Positions 1 to 10,672 of a stretch of DNA of 64,000 nucleotides are shown in pieces. The DNA is from Corydoras sp. C115. Lineage: Eukaryota > Chordata > Actinopteri > Siluriformes > Callichthyidae. Both the position numbers and the translations under genes were made by a program. Numbering within the stretch: position 1 is the first letter of the stretch; the number at the start of each line of letters is the position of its first letter. The stretch spans positions 702,501-766,500 of the forward strand of contig JAFMOC010000248.1 in NCBI GenBank assembly GCA_019802505.1. Reading direction: 5' to 3'. Below the pieces are notes generated by a model that searched no databases, had not been told where the DNA came from, and saw only the letters and a list, made by a program, of their open reading frames with translations.

Positions 1-159
1 TGGGTTTTCATGAGCTGTATGCCAAAAATCATCAGTATTAAAACAACAAAAGACTTGAAATATTTCAGTTGGTTGAATCTAAAATATATGAAAGTTTAAT
101 TTTTATCATTACATTACAGAAAAGACATAACTATCACAATATGCAAATTTTTTAGAAGG

Positions 160-905
160 ACCTGTACATGACATCACTGGGCACAGTCATTAATGCATAT
201 GGTTTCTCTTATGACTGCTATGCTGATGACACTCAGCTTCATTTGTCTTTTGCGCCTCAAATCGGATATCTGTCTACCTCACCGACATATGTTTGGATGA
301 AGGCCCGTCATCTCAAATTAAATTAAGCAAAAACAGAGCTCGTAATCCCAGCTAAACCCTGAATCCATTATGACCTGACCTTCCAAATTGACGGCTCCAC
401 AATCTCTTTAACCGATTCGGTCCGTAAACATAGTTTCACAATTGACTCCCATCTTAAACTCTTCATCATGTTACCAAAGCTGCCCATTCCTGCAGATTCC
501 TTCTTTACAACATGAGGAAGATCAGACCTTTCTTGACAGAACATCCTACTCAGCTGTTAGTCCTCATAATATCCCGGCTTGATTATTGTAACGCTTTGCT
601 TGCCGGTCCCCCAGCTTCCACAATCAGGCCTCTACAACTAATTCAGAACTCTGCAGCCTGACTTGTATTCAACCAGCCCAAGCGAACTCATGTTACTTCA
701 CTACTCATTTCTCTCCATTGGCTCCCTGTAGCTGCTCGCTACAGGTACAAGTCACTGACTCTGCTCTACAGGACCATTTCTGGATCTGCCTCCTCTTACC
801 TTCACCCTATTTTTTCAAAATACACTCGGGTTCGTTCACTTCACTCTAGTGATGATTGTCGCCTGGTTAGTCCACCTCATCGAGGATATGGCATTTGGCA
901 TTTTG
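160..905 (+). mobile_element. L2-like LINE remnant (reverse transcriptase C-terminal part)
   Basis: A decayed reverse transcriptase reading runs along the plus strand. The catalytic box CYADDTQL is readable at 216-239, and downstream codons resemble the L2/CR1 RT tail (tryptophan- and leucine-rich stretch near 715-730). Stops and frame changes interrupt it. A related fragment lies in the opposite orientation at about 44265-44600. It sits in the sik3 intron downstream of exon 21. Confidence 0.75.
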
Positions 906-935
906 AAGAAACTACTGGCTTATCTTTTTAACAAA

Positions 936-1109
936 CACCTGTTGTAGAGGGGGGGGAAAAAAAAAAAAAAAAAGGGGGGGGGGGGGGGGGGGGCGGCGGC
1001 ACAGGATCACATAATGATCAAGTTTAATAATTCTAAAGTGTAGATGGTTTTCTCCATAACTACTGACTTGTGTTCTCATTTGTAAGTCGCTTTGGATAAA
1101 AAAAAAAAC
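936..1109 (-). repeat. Dispersed fish repeat with G/C homopolymer core
   Basis: This stretch is the reverse-complement counterpart of 62370-62560. Both share the GCTTTGGATAAA-type module, a following ACTACACTGTA-like segment and a homopolymer tract next to ACAACAGGTATTTG or its equivalent. No coding content is evident. Confidence 0.6.
974..993 (+). repeat. poly(G) tract after poly(A)
   Basis: Twenty consecutive G residues follow a run of A at 957-973 and a G run at 949-956. The tract could form a G-quadruplex, and it could also be a sequencing or assembly weak point. Confidence 0.9.
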
Positions 1110-1546
1110 TCCTTGTTCTGACTTCAAACAGATGTCCTAGCCTTCACGTTCTTATTGGCAAGACATCAGATATCATCATCATGGAAATCTAAGCCGCCAC
1201 CTTTTTTCTTATGGCTCCAAGATGTCTTGCATTTTCTTAGGTTCACTGCAAGAGGTAATACGTCAGCATTTCATTTAAAAAGGAAACCTTTTCTTGCTTA
1301 CTTTAACCTGCTTCCATTTATGCAGGCTGGTTATAAAAAAATAAAAACCTTTTTTGGCAATATTGCATTTGAATTTATATACTTTTGCACAATTTTGTAA
1401 GTGATTTGTTCATCATTGCATTTGATATTACTTCTTAATAAAATAAATAAGTAAATACATTTTTCTTTTAATGGACCAAAGAAGTTTGGTCTGTTTTATT
1501 TGAGAACTTTCATAGTATTGTTTTGTATTAAGAAATTGTAATATAC
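1110..1546. other. Intron sequence, nothing recognised
   Basis: AT-rich sequence between the repeat at 936-1109 and exon 21. Short ORFs on both strands show no family signature. I see no splice-flanked sik3 exon here. Confidence 0.5.
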
Positions 1547-1958
1547 CTGATTGAGCAGCAGATTGTCACTGTATTCCTGGGGAGGAGGCTCCGGGGTGTT
1601 ACTGTTTCTGGAGGGCATGGAGGGCCGTGCACGCTTGAGCAGATTGGCGAGGTCATGTGGCGTCAGGCGTGGGTCGCCATGGCCTGTCAGGGAGTGGCGT
1701 GGTGAGAGCAGGCCTTGCAGCACAGGTGTGACATGGTGTTGATGCTGCTGCTGGGCCACACGGTATTCGAGCGGTGTCGGTGACAGCAGTGCCTGTTGCA
1801 GGGCTGATGGGCTGCTGTACCCAGGGTACCCGTCCAGGCCAGGCACTTTGAGTGATGCTGCCTGGGTGTAGGGGTTGCAGTTGCCTGCAACAACGTGTTG
1901 GTTGAACTGGGCGTGCTCATATGCTGATGGTGAGCAGTGAAAGCGACCAAGGCTTCGG
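1547..1958 (-). CDS. sik3: sik3 exon 21 (C-terminal Ser/Pro/Gln-rich region)
   Basis: The exon opens after ACAG at 1959-1962 and closes before GTATAT at 1541-1546. Its 412 nt complete a split Ser codon and then give 137 residues (779-915 of the joined peptide). Diagnostic SIK3 blocks are SALQQALLSPTP, PVLQGLLSPRHSLTGH and a DPRLTPHDLANLLKR segment corresponding to the mammalian region before the poly-Gln stretch. Mammalian SIK3 continues there with a long Gln run; here the sequence becomes PSMPSRNSNTPEPPPQEY, so the homopolymer is absent. The region is predicted disordered. It ends in phase 0, so further coding exons must lie beyond the left edge. Confidence 0.95.
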
Positions 1959-2584
1959 CTGTGGCGACAAACATGAGGTTTATTTTAGTCGTGTGGGGCT
2001 GAGAGGCAGCTTACTGCTCATGCTTATTACTGCATGGTAAGCATTATACATTGTATAAAAAAATAATAAGATAAATATTACTGAATAGGAAACACTAAAA
2101 ACAAATTTAAATAACATTTTTTTTATACATTTAACTATAATCTATATATTCTGAAAGACTATTTTATACTTACACAGGGGAACTGATCTTACATTGCAAT
2201 CATGATAATAATTTAAGACTATGTGAAAACAGTTGTGAAACACAGAACAACAGCTGCATCCAAAACAACATCTAACTGCACTTTTCTCGACAGGAAGAAC
2301 TTGCAACAGATAAGCCAGGTAATCTTTTGGTAAAGTAGGTATAATAAAGTATATATACTGTATATATAATGCTTTACCAGCAGACCACTTTATATAGATA
2401 ACCTCAATTGTGAAAAAGAAAAGCACATCCCTACCACCTTCTTTAACATTTAAAAACAAACAGAGAAATAAAGACCAGGGAAGTAGGTCAACAAATTTCA
2501 TACACACATGGAATAATGCAGACCTCTGATGGCTTCATATTTGTATTGATGCTTTTTTTTAAATAAAATTGCTTCTGACTTGTG
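1959..2584. other. Intron 20 segment, nothing recognised
   Basis: AT-rich intronic DNA with no repeat family or coding block that I can identify. Confidence 0.5.
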
Positions 2585-2655
2585 GTGTTCTCATTTGTAA
2601 GTCGCTTTGGATAAAAGCGTCTGCTAAATGACTAAATGTAAATGTAAATGTAAAA
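2585..2655 (-). repeat. Ubiquitous teleost module (AAGCGACTTAC / AGCAGACGC type)
   Basis: Reads as the reverse complement of the fish module with core GCTTTTATCCAAAGCGACTT. Other window copies are inside or beside larger elements near 9615-9655, 24690-24725, 47715-47755, 48708-48755, 49025-49085, 50735-50765, 52215-52245, 58353-58405 and 62373-62425, in both orientations. Confidence 0.75.
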
Positions 2656-2659
2656 TTGT

Positions 2660-3030
2660 TAGTTCCTGATTGACTGAGCCATTTGTCCACCATGACAATA
2701 TTGACAATAATACACATTTCTGACCACTTCACATTAGTCTTAATGTGTTATATACATTACATTATTTTCCCAATGTTTTTTATAAGCTGTAATTTGGCCA
2801 CTAGATTGAAAAACTGAAACCTGTTCTCAGCGATTAGCGTTCACTAGATTACACCGCGTTATACTAGTTAATTACCAATTTGCTTTCAATAAACTCATTT
2901 ATGAATCAAACCTTGTTTTATTTTTATTAAAGTGTTTGTAACCGGTTTGTAAAAACAATAAGGCACTCCAGGTTCTGTATTATTGTCAATAAATCACAGG
3001 AAGAAGGTGACAGGACTAGACTGTGTAACG
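2660..3030 (-). repeat. Dispersed repeat family R2
   Basis: Shares ordered blocks with 33365-33605, 36785-38140 and 56945-57255: a TTTATGAATCAA-like block, a TTATAAAA..CAATA.GGCACTC block, and a TTATTGTCAATAA block followed by a CACAG segment. No ORF is visible. It looks like a non-autonomous interspersed element of unknown class. Confidence 0.6.
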
Positions 3031-3190
3031 GAAGACCAGTTTATTATTAAAATTACTGTTTTCAATTGTAATTGCAAAGGTCACTTTTTATGTTCGAAGA
3101 CTTAGACTCCTAACTGCTTGGTTATTTAAACCCAGTAGACCCATTTTTTGTTTAATTGGTTTTGATGCCCTTATATAATGTGTATATTTA

Positions 3191-3384
<194 letters not shown>

Positions 3385-3424
3385 TAATATACATATAGAT
3401 AAATAACTAATATACATATATATA

Positions 3425-3510
3425 ACTTTCCCACTTCCTGTCACTTTGCTTCTGAGAATGTGAGCTTCCCCATGGTGGGACCAATAGAGGCATATCTTAT
3501 CTTATGTTTA
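3425..3510 (+). repeat. Probable LINE 3-prime-end fragment
   Basis: The block CTGTCACTTTGCT...GGGACCAATAGAGG recurs as its reverse complement at about 34326-34395. The GGGACCAATAGAGG ending resembles 3-prime tails of fish non-LTR elements. Class assignment is tentative. Confidence 0.4.
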
Positions 3511-4450
3511 CAGGCAGATGTGACCTTATAGCTTAACTGATGCATCCTAAAAGTTTGTTTTAACTGACACTCGGAATTCGCGAAAAACACTGCTTGTGTT
3601 GTACGATAACTTTTGTGAAATTAACATTGTTATAGCTAAACAAATTCCAACATTTGACCAGCAGAATCCAAAAAATCTGACATTTTATAGACCTGGCGAT
3701 AAATGCTAGCAAAGTCGAATTCCTCTTTACAATGTCACTCACAAGGGCAATATTTCAGCCAATAAAACATCATTCTAAAAAGAGAGCAGTGCAGTAGAAT
3801 GTGGTTTGGAGCATAGAAATATGATGCAAAACAGTAAAACGATGATTCTATCAAAGAGGGAGGATTCTATACAAGCAGCAACCATTTGAGGTGAATCATT
3901 TTGTAACAATCCCAATTAAATTCAATAAAACTTCAAAAGCTTATCTGAAAGGTAAAATATTTACACTAAAGTCAAAGTATATAATCGAGGGCCTCATGTT
4001 TAAGAATAAAATATGAGAGCTTGGGTGATATAACCTTAGTCCTGCTAAATAAAATTTTATGTAGCACAAGGCTATGTCGACTGGGATGAAGCCATCAAGT
4101 TCAGTGATAAAGGAAATCAGTAATACCACAAATCTACCAGAGGGTATGCTATTTCATGTACCACCAACAACTGTACCTCTTATTCTCAATCCAGCCTGTT
4201 TGAGTTTCTATAAAAAAGAATGTCTTAAAAACAAACTTTTGCACAGAAGAAAAACATTAAATGAGTCAGAGAAGAGGTTCCCAATAAAGCTCTTGCTGAC
4301 TGTATTTACACAAATATTTAAACAATTAAAAAAAAAACACCTGTGAATCAAATTCAATTTAAAATGATAATAAATGTTTAAAAATGATGATAGATCAATG
4401 AGTGAAATGAGTCCCATCATTCTGAGCGTTAGCACGAGCCCACGGATCAC
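3511..4450. other. Intron 20 segment, nothing recognised
   Basis: Ordinary intronic sequence up to the exon 20 donor. No family, RNA gene or splice-flanked coding block was found. Confidence 0.5.
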
Positions 4451-4724
4451 CTGTGTGTTTCGGCATTGTCAGCACTCAGCTGCTTCCCAAGAACTCGATG
4501 ACACGGCGTCGCTAAGAAACTCTGTCTCTGTGCCACACCCCCCAGCCCAACCTCCTGCACCTGAATGGTCACCGGCTGCTGCTGGGCCAATGCCACGGCC
4601 GTGTGGCTGGGAGTGGTGGGCTGCGAAGGCGACTGATTGGCCAGTGCCATGCAGGGAAGGCCACTCGACGGTGGACTACCACCTGAGGACTGGTACAAAT
4701 CGGGGGCATGCTGAAAGGGTCCAC
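4451..4724 (-). CDS. sik3: sik3 exon 20
   Basis: Acceptor CAG precedes 4724 and donor GTGATC follows 4451. The 274 nt complete a split Gly and end with two bases of a split Ser codon, giving residues 687-777. The block QQPVTIQVQE and the ending LGKQLSADNAETH match SIK3 (mammalian QQVTIQVQE and LSKQLSADSAEAH). The region between them is poorly conserved and shorter than in mammals. It belongs to the disordered, Gln/Pro/Ser-rich C-terminal half and has no catalytic role. Confidence 0.93.
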
Positions 4725-4949
4725 CTGCCAAGTGTAAAAAGAAAAGAAGCGCAGGAGGGTGAAGTGGTTAAACAATATTTCAGAGATCATGCTTAAAACT
4801 AAATCATTCTTTACATTCAAGACCTTTAAGAGGATCCATTGCAGGCCCAGCATGACCATATTATAGAGTGAAGAGGTGTTTTGCATCAGTATGATGTACC
4901 GTTCAGTACCAGTACTAATAAGTTCACACTAATATGACTGTAAGTTTAC

Positions 4950-5059
4950 CGTGTGCCTGCATTATTCCCTGGCCTCCAGGAGGAGGACTCTGATTTGCTG
5001 GACAGAAAAGATGATTGCTGGGATGTGTAGGGGGCGGACTGGAAGGTTGGATACGCAAC
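4950..5059 (-). CDS. sik3: sik3 exon 19
   Basis: Flanked by CTTTCAG (acceptor) and GTAAAC (donor). It adds one base to a split Arg codon and ends with one base of a split Gly codon. The peptide starts LRIQPSSPPPTHPSNHLF, nearly identical to the mammalian SIK3 segment LRIQPSSPPPNHPNNHLF, and ends GGQGIMQAH. Confidence 0.94.
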
Positions 5060-5209
5060 CTGAAAGAGAGAAAGATCAAGAGCGAAATAGAAAAAGGGGA
5101 AAATAGCAACTGCCAATTAGATCATTACAATGCTCTGTAGTCCCAGGAGATAAACAAAGACACTAGTCCCCTTATTCAGACTCAACTAGACATCTAAGAC
5201 ACGGTACAG

Positions 5210-5732
5210 GGAGGCAAGATGAGAGAGACAGAAACGCATGCAGTGAGACAGACAGAGACACGCACAGAAAAAGACGCATAAAGACAAACATGGACAGAGA
5301 GAGACACGCACACAGACCCATGCACATAGATGCATAGCCTGGAAAGCTTAAAGTAAGTACGTTCACAATGGCATTATGCCACAGATCATTACTTGTGATC
5401 ACTTTTCATAGAGAGAGAGAGACAGAAAGCCAGACAGACATGCATGCATGCATGGAGACAGACGCACAAGGAGACGAACACACACACAGAGAGACAAACA
5501 CGCACGCACAGAAAAAGACAGAGACAGAAAGACAAGCAGAAACGCACAGAGAAAGACACGCATAAAAAGACACACACATAGAAAGAGACAGACAGAGAGA
5601 CAGACTCAAATGCATAGAGACACAGACAGGCATGCATGCATGCAGAGGAAAACACGAATGCACAGAGAAGGACACGCATAAAGAGACAGACACAGTGAGA
5701 GAGACAGACACACAGAGAGAGACAGACATGAA

Positions 5733-5787
<55 letters not shown>

Positions 5788-6486
5788 GCATGAACAGAAA
5801 CAGACACACACAAAAACAGACATTCAAGCACAGACACGCATAGGGACAAACTCACAGAGACAGACAGCCAGACAGACACACAATGTATAGAGAAAAACGG
5901 ACATAGACAAAGACACAAACAGGTGACGTGGAAACGTGCGCACAAGGAGACATGCGCAGAGACGCATGCACGCACGCACAGAAAGACAGAGACAGACATG
6001 CATGCATGCACACACGCAAAAATGCACAAACAAAGACTGCACAGAAAAAGACAGAAACAAACGCAAAGAATCAGACACGCATAGAGACAGACATACAGAC
6101 ATGCATGCATAGAGACAGACACGCACGTTCAAAAACAGACATGCACACACAGAATCAGACACGCATAGAGACATACACACAGAGACACTAAAAAGAGACA
6201 TGCACACAGACGCGTGCACACAGATGCACAGCCTGGAAAGCTTAAAGTGAGTAAATTAACAATGGCATTGTGTCACAGATCATTACTTGTGATCACTTTT
6301 CAGAGACAGAGAGACAGATAGCCAGACAGAAATGCATGCATAGCGACAGACAGACACATTCACAGAGAGACACACACACACACGTGCTCACAGAGATGTG
6401 CGCACACAGAGACGCGCAGCCTGGAAAGCTTAGAGTAAGTACATTCACAAAGGCATTATGTCACGGATCATTAATTGTGATCACTT
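5210..6486 (+). repeat. Purine-rich GACAGA/CACGCA satellite with repeated anchor block
   Basis: About 1.2 kb of degenerate GAGACAGACA, CACGCATA and ACATGCATGC units on the plus strand. A non-satellite anchor of about 75 bp, starting CAGCCTGGAAAGCTTA and ending TGTGATCACTTTT, occurs three times at about 5336-5408, 6229-6301 and 6418-6489, so the array has higher-order structure. A (CA)n run lies at about 5754-5784. Minus-strand readings are long Cys/Val/Ser repeats and are not genes. The array lies in the intron between exons 19 and 18. Confidence 0.9.
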
Positions 6487-6696
6487 TTGTTTATAAACTC
6501 TTGTTTTTTTTATTTACAACAGGAGTGATCTCACAAATACAGTGGAATCTGCACAATTTTATACTTTAAACACATGTAAAATATTCAGGTATGCATTAAA
6601 AGTCTGTAAGCAACAAATCAAAAAGAGAATAAAAGCACAAGACACAATGTGATAGGAAGAGAATTATACTGAAAACATAACTGAAGATATTGGTAC

Positions 6697-6755
6697 CTCT
6701 GAAGCTGGTGGGTTAAATGACTTGGCTGGTTTTCTCCATGTCCTAAAGACAGGGC
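6697..6755 (-). CDS. sik3: sik3 exon 18 (59 nt)
   Basis: Acceptor TTTCTGCAG and donor GTACCA bound a 59-nt exon encoding ALSLGHGENQPSHLTHQLQ plus two bases of Arg. It matches mammalian ENQPALLTHQLQR. The mammalian exon begins with an extra DSICPPQPSPP stretch that is not seen here. Confidence 0.92.
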
Positions 6756-6895
6756 CTGCAGAAAAAAAGCAATCAGTACAACTACTGGGTGAATGTACAT
6801 CATGATGGGGACAAGGCCCTCTTACACATTTTCTGACTGTGGTATAACCCAGATGCAGGTTCTGATAGTATGTTCACATATAAATGGTGAAATAT

Positions 6896-7412
6896 ACAGT
6901 GCTTGTCACGTTTGGATACACCTTTTTGCTTGCTTTACATATCCTCCAATTTATCAGTTAAATTTTCCATAAAGATGAACTTTGTAGTTCTACAATTTCA
7001 GACTGTTGTCCACCTGTTTGTGAACTACACTACATACTGTGTTAGTCCCCCTTATCCTGTTCTCTAATGGTCAGAACGCCGCCCAGTAGTAGCACCCCAG
7101 AGCAAGTATTATTTAATTGGTGCATTATTCCTATCCCAGCAGTGCCACTGAGGTGTTTAAATGAAACTAAAGCAGCACTGCTGCACTAAAATCCCCTCAA
7201 CGCTTCAGTGCCATGGCAGAATTGACAATAAACAATACAAACACCATCCAAACTATACATGTTCTGTGATGGTATTGACCAGCAGAGATAACAGAGAAGC
7301 AACAGGGGTAAAACTATTGTAAAACTACAAAGTCCATCTATGTGGTAAGTGGAGAAAATAGACAATGGAGCTAGAAGGGGTTGTATCCAAACTTCTGATT
7401 GGTACCTTATAC
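6896..7412. mobile_element. Non-autonomous Tc1-type MITE
   Basis: The left end CAGTGCTTG...GTTTGGATACACC and the inverted right end (TTGTATCCAAAC...GGTACC) pair as Tc1-like termini, with a TA next to the left end. Internal blocks GAACTTTGTAGTTCTACAA and CAGCACTGCTGCACTAAA recur at 58560-58640, and a partial relative is at 45908-46090. No transposase remains. Confidence 0.7.
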
Positions 7413-7625
7413 TAATTAATTCACTGTGTGGACAGCAAGTTACCAAATGAAATGATTACATCATGCCCCATCTTCATCTGGGCTTTTCAAATTTAAATCA
7501 CAATACAGTAAGGAAGTTTAAAAACCACTAGCGACAATTAGTGCTGCATGTTTGAATCAGTTTTCATGTTATGTGTTTACAAACAGAGCTTCAAATTCTC
7601 CATATCCATATTCTTACACTGTTCT

Positions 7626-7737
7626 GTAGATAGTGTGTTAGGCTTCTGAGTTGAAGGTTGGTGATTCAAATCCACATCCAAGTTACAAATTCAACAGGAA
7701 TTTACCAGTGTAAGTCATTGAGCAAGGCCCTTAACCA
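7626..7737 (+). mobile_element. tRNA-derived SINE fragment
   Basis: A pol III B-box-like GTGATTCAAATCC follows a tRNA-like GTTAGGCTTCTGAGTTGAAGG arm, then the common GAGCAAGGCCCTTAACC tail. The 5-prime end is degraded. Confidence 0.6.
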
Positions 7738-8349
7738 GAGGTCACTAACAGGTGGACCACAGGCCGGGTCCGGACGCAGACGTTGTTCACTGCGGTCGCA
7801 AACTAATAAACTATAGGAAACAATTTAATTTTCACTGTTTATTTTAAGCGGCATACATTTTCTTGTCTTTGTGGTACAAGCTTCGCTGTGTAGTTCACTT
7901 GAAGACCAATCACATGTGTAGTAACATGACCAAAGGCACTTCTCTGACAATCAGATCTGTGCCGAAGAGCACAGGGTGTACACAGTCAAGGTCTGAAGTG
8001 AGAAGCAGCAGTAAAAGGATAATTTTCAACTCTTAAAACAAAAAAATGGCTAATTCAGATGTTGTGCTTTAAAAAATGAAAATAAATGAATCAAAAGTGA
8101 AAATAGACTTTTTTCCCAGGAATTAGTTATTCTGCCGCTTTATTAATTTTGTTTTCTGTTAACACGTACTTTATGATGCACTTGTCTTTAAAAGAAATCT
8201 GTTTCTTTAATGTAGTCTTGTAGTAATTTTAAACTGGATCGTCAACTTGGTGCAGTAGCGAGGTCCTGCTTTTATCATCCAAGGCAAGTGGTGAAGGTGA
8301 TGTCTATTTTAGCACAGCAGTAACAGTAATCAGTAACAGTAATTTGAAA

Positions 8350-8966
8350 CAGTAATCCATGGCTTTATTATATCTCAGCTGGATTCCTGTAACGCACTTT
8401 ACCTTGGAGACAGCCAGTCTCCCTCAAACGCCTCCAGTTGGTTTAGAACGCTGCTGCCCCATTTCTAACAAGATCATGTAAGAGAGAACACAACTCCCAT
8501 CCTAGCTTCCCTCCACTGGCTGCCTGTGCATTTTAGTGTTGATTTTAGGATTATTTTAATTGTTTTAAATCTTTAAATGGACTCGCCCCGCCCTACCTCT
8601 CAGAGTTCTACCTCCACCTGCATGCGCCCGAATGGTGCCTCAGGTCAGCTGCTCCAAGCTTAAGCTCAGAGGGGGTCGAGCCTTTTCGATTGTGGCTCCT
8701 AAGCTTTGGAACAACCTACCGCTATATATTAGATAGGCCTCCTCACTGTCCACGTTTAAATATACTCTTAAAACTCATTTTTACTCTCCATCATTTTACA
8801 CACCATGATTTTACATTGGTTTTAATACACTTTTTAATGTTTTACTCGATGTTTTATTGCTTACATTGTATTCTTGTTTTTTTTTTATAATTTTAAGTTT
8901 CAGCACTGTACAGCACTTTGTTGCAGCCGCTGTCGTTTTTAAAGTGCTTTATAAACAAAGTCCTTG
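8350..8966 (+). mobile_element. LINE 3-prime fragment (L2/CR1-type RT tail)
   Basis: Broken plus-strand reading contains SQLDSCNALYLG, then GLAPPYLSEF and a LWLLSFGTTYR-like ending, the order found at the end of L2/CR1-type ORF2. A 3-prime tail with CTTTATAAACAAAG follows. Frameshifts and stops are frequent. Confidence 0.7.
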
Positions 8967-9082
8967 TTTTTACTTGAGGAGGATTTTCATAAATAAAGTT
9001 TCATAAATAAATAATTCAGTTTAGCATTTAAAACCATACAGATTGCTAAAATATACTGAACAATATTTGTAATTTGGGGGCT

Positions 9083-10183
9083 CAGTGCGGTGCATGGGGG
9101 GGCGCATAACAAGAAATCACAGAGCTAGTGATTTTAAGTGTACTGAACAAACCCTCAAGAGACAACATGGAGAAATATTTAACAGAGATGGCGGAGAGAG
9201 ACGAAGATAACGAGACCAACAAAAGTCAACCGAAAGTTAAATGTCGAAGCGAATGTAGCGCCTAGCTTCACTGTAACTGTAACTTCACTGTAACTAAGGT
9301 GGAGACGAGGAAAGGCCGATGTGTCTGCTGTGTCTTTAAATGTTGGCAGCAGACAGCGTGAAGCCAAATAAATGAAGGCGTCACTTAAAGATATTACACC
9401 CCAATCACGCTGATAACCGCTTGAGTTTTTAAATCGTAAACGTGACGCGTATAACCAGCAAATATTAACGCTTTATGAAAGCTACTTCAGAAAAGCTGTG
9501 CGCTGCAAAACGGACGCGTTGGAGACGTCAGTTCTGACGTCCTCAAAAAAAAAAAAAAAAAAACAGCACAAATTGTTGTATTCATTTTTGATTTGTACAT
9601 TTGGTCATTTACATTTGGTCATTTATTGGACGCTTTTATCCAAAGCGACTTACAAGGTGACCTGGGATTTGAACCGCCAACCTTCAGATTGATAGCCCAA
9701 TGCCCTGACCACTGAGCTACCATCACCCACCATTTGTAGGTTAAAGCGTTAATATATTCTGCTCCTGGATTAATGTTGCTGATGAATTTAAATTTATTAT
9801 TATTTATTGATTTAATTTCATTTGATTTTTCAGTTATCAAATGCCAGTCAGTTCAAAAATGTTTCACGTTTAAATAAGGATTTTATTAGTTTCTGTTACA
9901 AACTAAAAAACAAAGTAAAAATCAAATTATTCTTTGTTCTAAGTTGATCTACATTTCTTTCTTTTTTGTATTCTTTATTGTTAATAAGGATACAGTACAT
10001 TGTTATAAAAGAGGTGTATTTATAACACATTTATAGACAAATCATACTACAGTGGACGTGTAAAAATAATTGATCCCATTTTTGATAAATTTGGGGGGAT
10101 AAATCATGTGGGGGGGGGGGGGGGGCGCAAAATGTTTTCTTCTTCCTAGGGGGGGCTTAACAGAAAATAATTGAGAATCACTG
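9083..10183 (+). mobile_element. hAT (Buster/ZBED5-like) remnant with BED-finger fragment
   Basis: Termini CAGTG...GGGGGGGCGC and ...AGGGGGGGCTTAAC...CACTG fit hAT-Buster ends. Between about 9168 and 9545 the plus strand keeps a transposase N-terminus: MEKYLTEMAERDED, then in another frame a BED-like MCLLCL...AADSVKPNK...RHLK, then LNRKRDAYNQQI and YFRKAVRCK. The frames are broken, so it is dead. Coding stops at a poly(A) run at 9545-9562, followed by a SINE. Confidence 0.65.
9600..9735 (-). mobile_element. tRNA-derived SINE
   Basis: On the minus strand GATGGTAGCTCAGTGG (A box) and GCGGTTCAAATCCCAG (B box) are spaced as in a tRNA, and the sequence then joins the fish TTATCCAAAGCGACTT module. 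It is inserted in the Buster-like remnant. Confidence 0.75.
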
Positions 10184-10672
10184 TAATATAATAATATATA
10201 GGTTACTAAAATGATAACACAAGTTAAATTATGACTGTCCAGACCTTGGCCTGATAAAATTTCCTCTAACTGGACCCTACTGAATTCTAATTAAATACCC
10301 CTGCCCTAAACTCTTATTACTATAGGGGTTCGAAAATAAATGTTTTCTGCACATTAAGTTTTCGATCTCATTGATTTGGATAAGAGAACGTCATTATCAA
10401 CAAGTCCTGAGCTTTTACTGATCAAGTCCAATTTCAAAATAATTTACTGATAAAATTTTAGTTGTAGGCTTGAAGTGTACTTACTGTGTGTGTATCTGCA
10501 TTTGCTTTTGAAAGATCTCTTGTTCTTACAAATCGATAACATGATAATAGAGTGCTATAAGTAGAATGGTATAAGTAGGGAACAGGCCTGTATTTGTATG
10601 TGTGTGTGTGTATATCGAGCAAGTGTAGGACCCATTTTTGATGGCATGCTGTTGCTGTGTGTTTGTTTGTAC

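Larger units (their letters stand above)
7738..10316 (+). mobile_element. Composite hAT-like element (family H2) with nested insertions
   Basis: The left end CAGAGGTCACTAACAGGTGG and right end with CTAACTGGACCCTACTGAATT bracket blocks that recur collinearly in a shorter copy at 61767-62305 and in inverse orientation at about 16925-17400. Here the copy is split by an L2-type fragment (about 8350-8966) and a Buster-like hAT (about 9083-10183). The hAT label rests on end style only. Confidence 0.55.

Noticed and set aside
5389..6219. Long minus-strand ORFs up to 238 codons rich in Cys, Val and Ser
   Set aside because: They are translations of the GACAGA/CACGCA satellite in several frames at once; no domain, no splice context, no codon structure.
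9660..9735. Possible tRNA gene on the minus strand
   Set aside because: A and B boxes are present, but the acceptor and anticodon arms do not pair well and the sequence continues into a SINE body.
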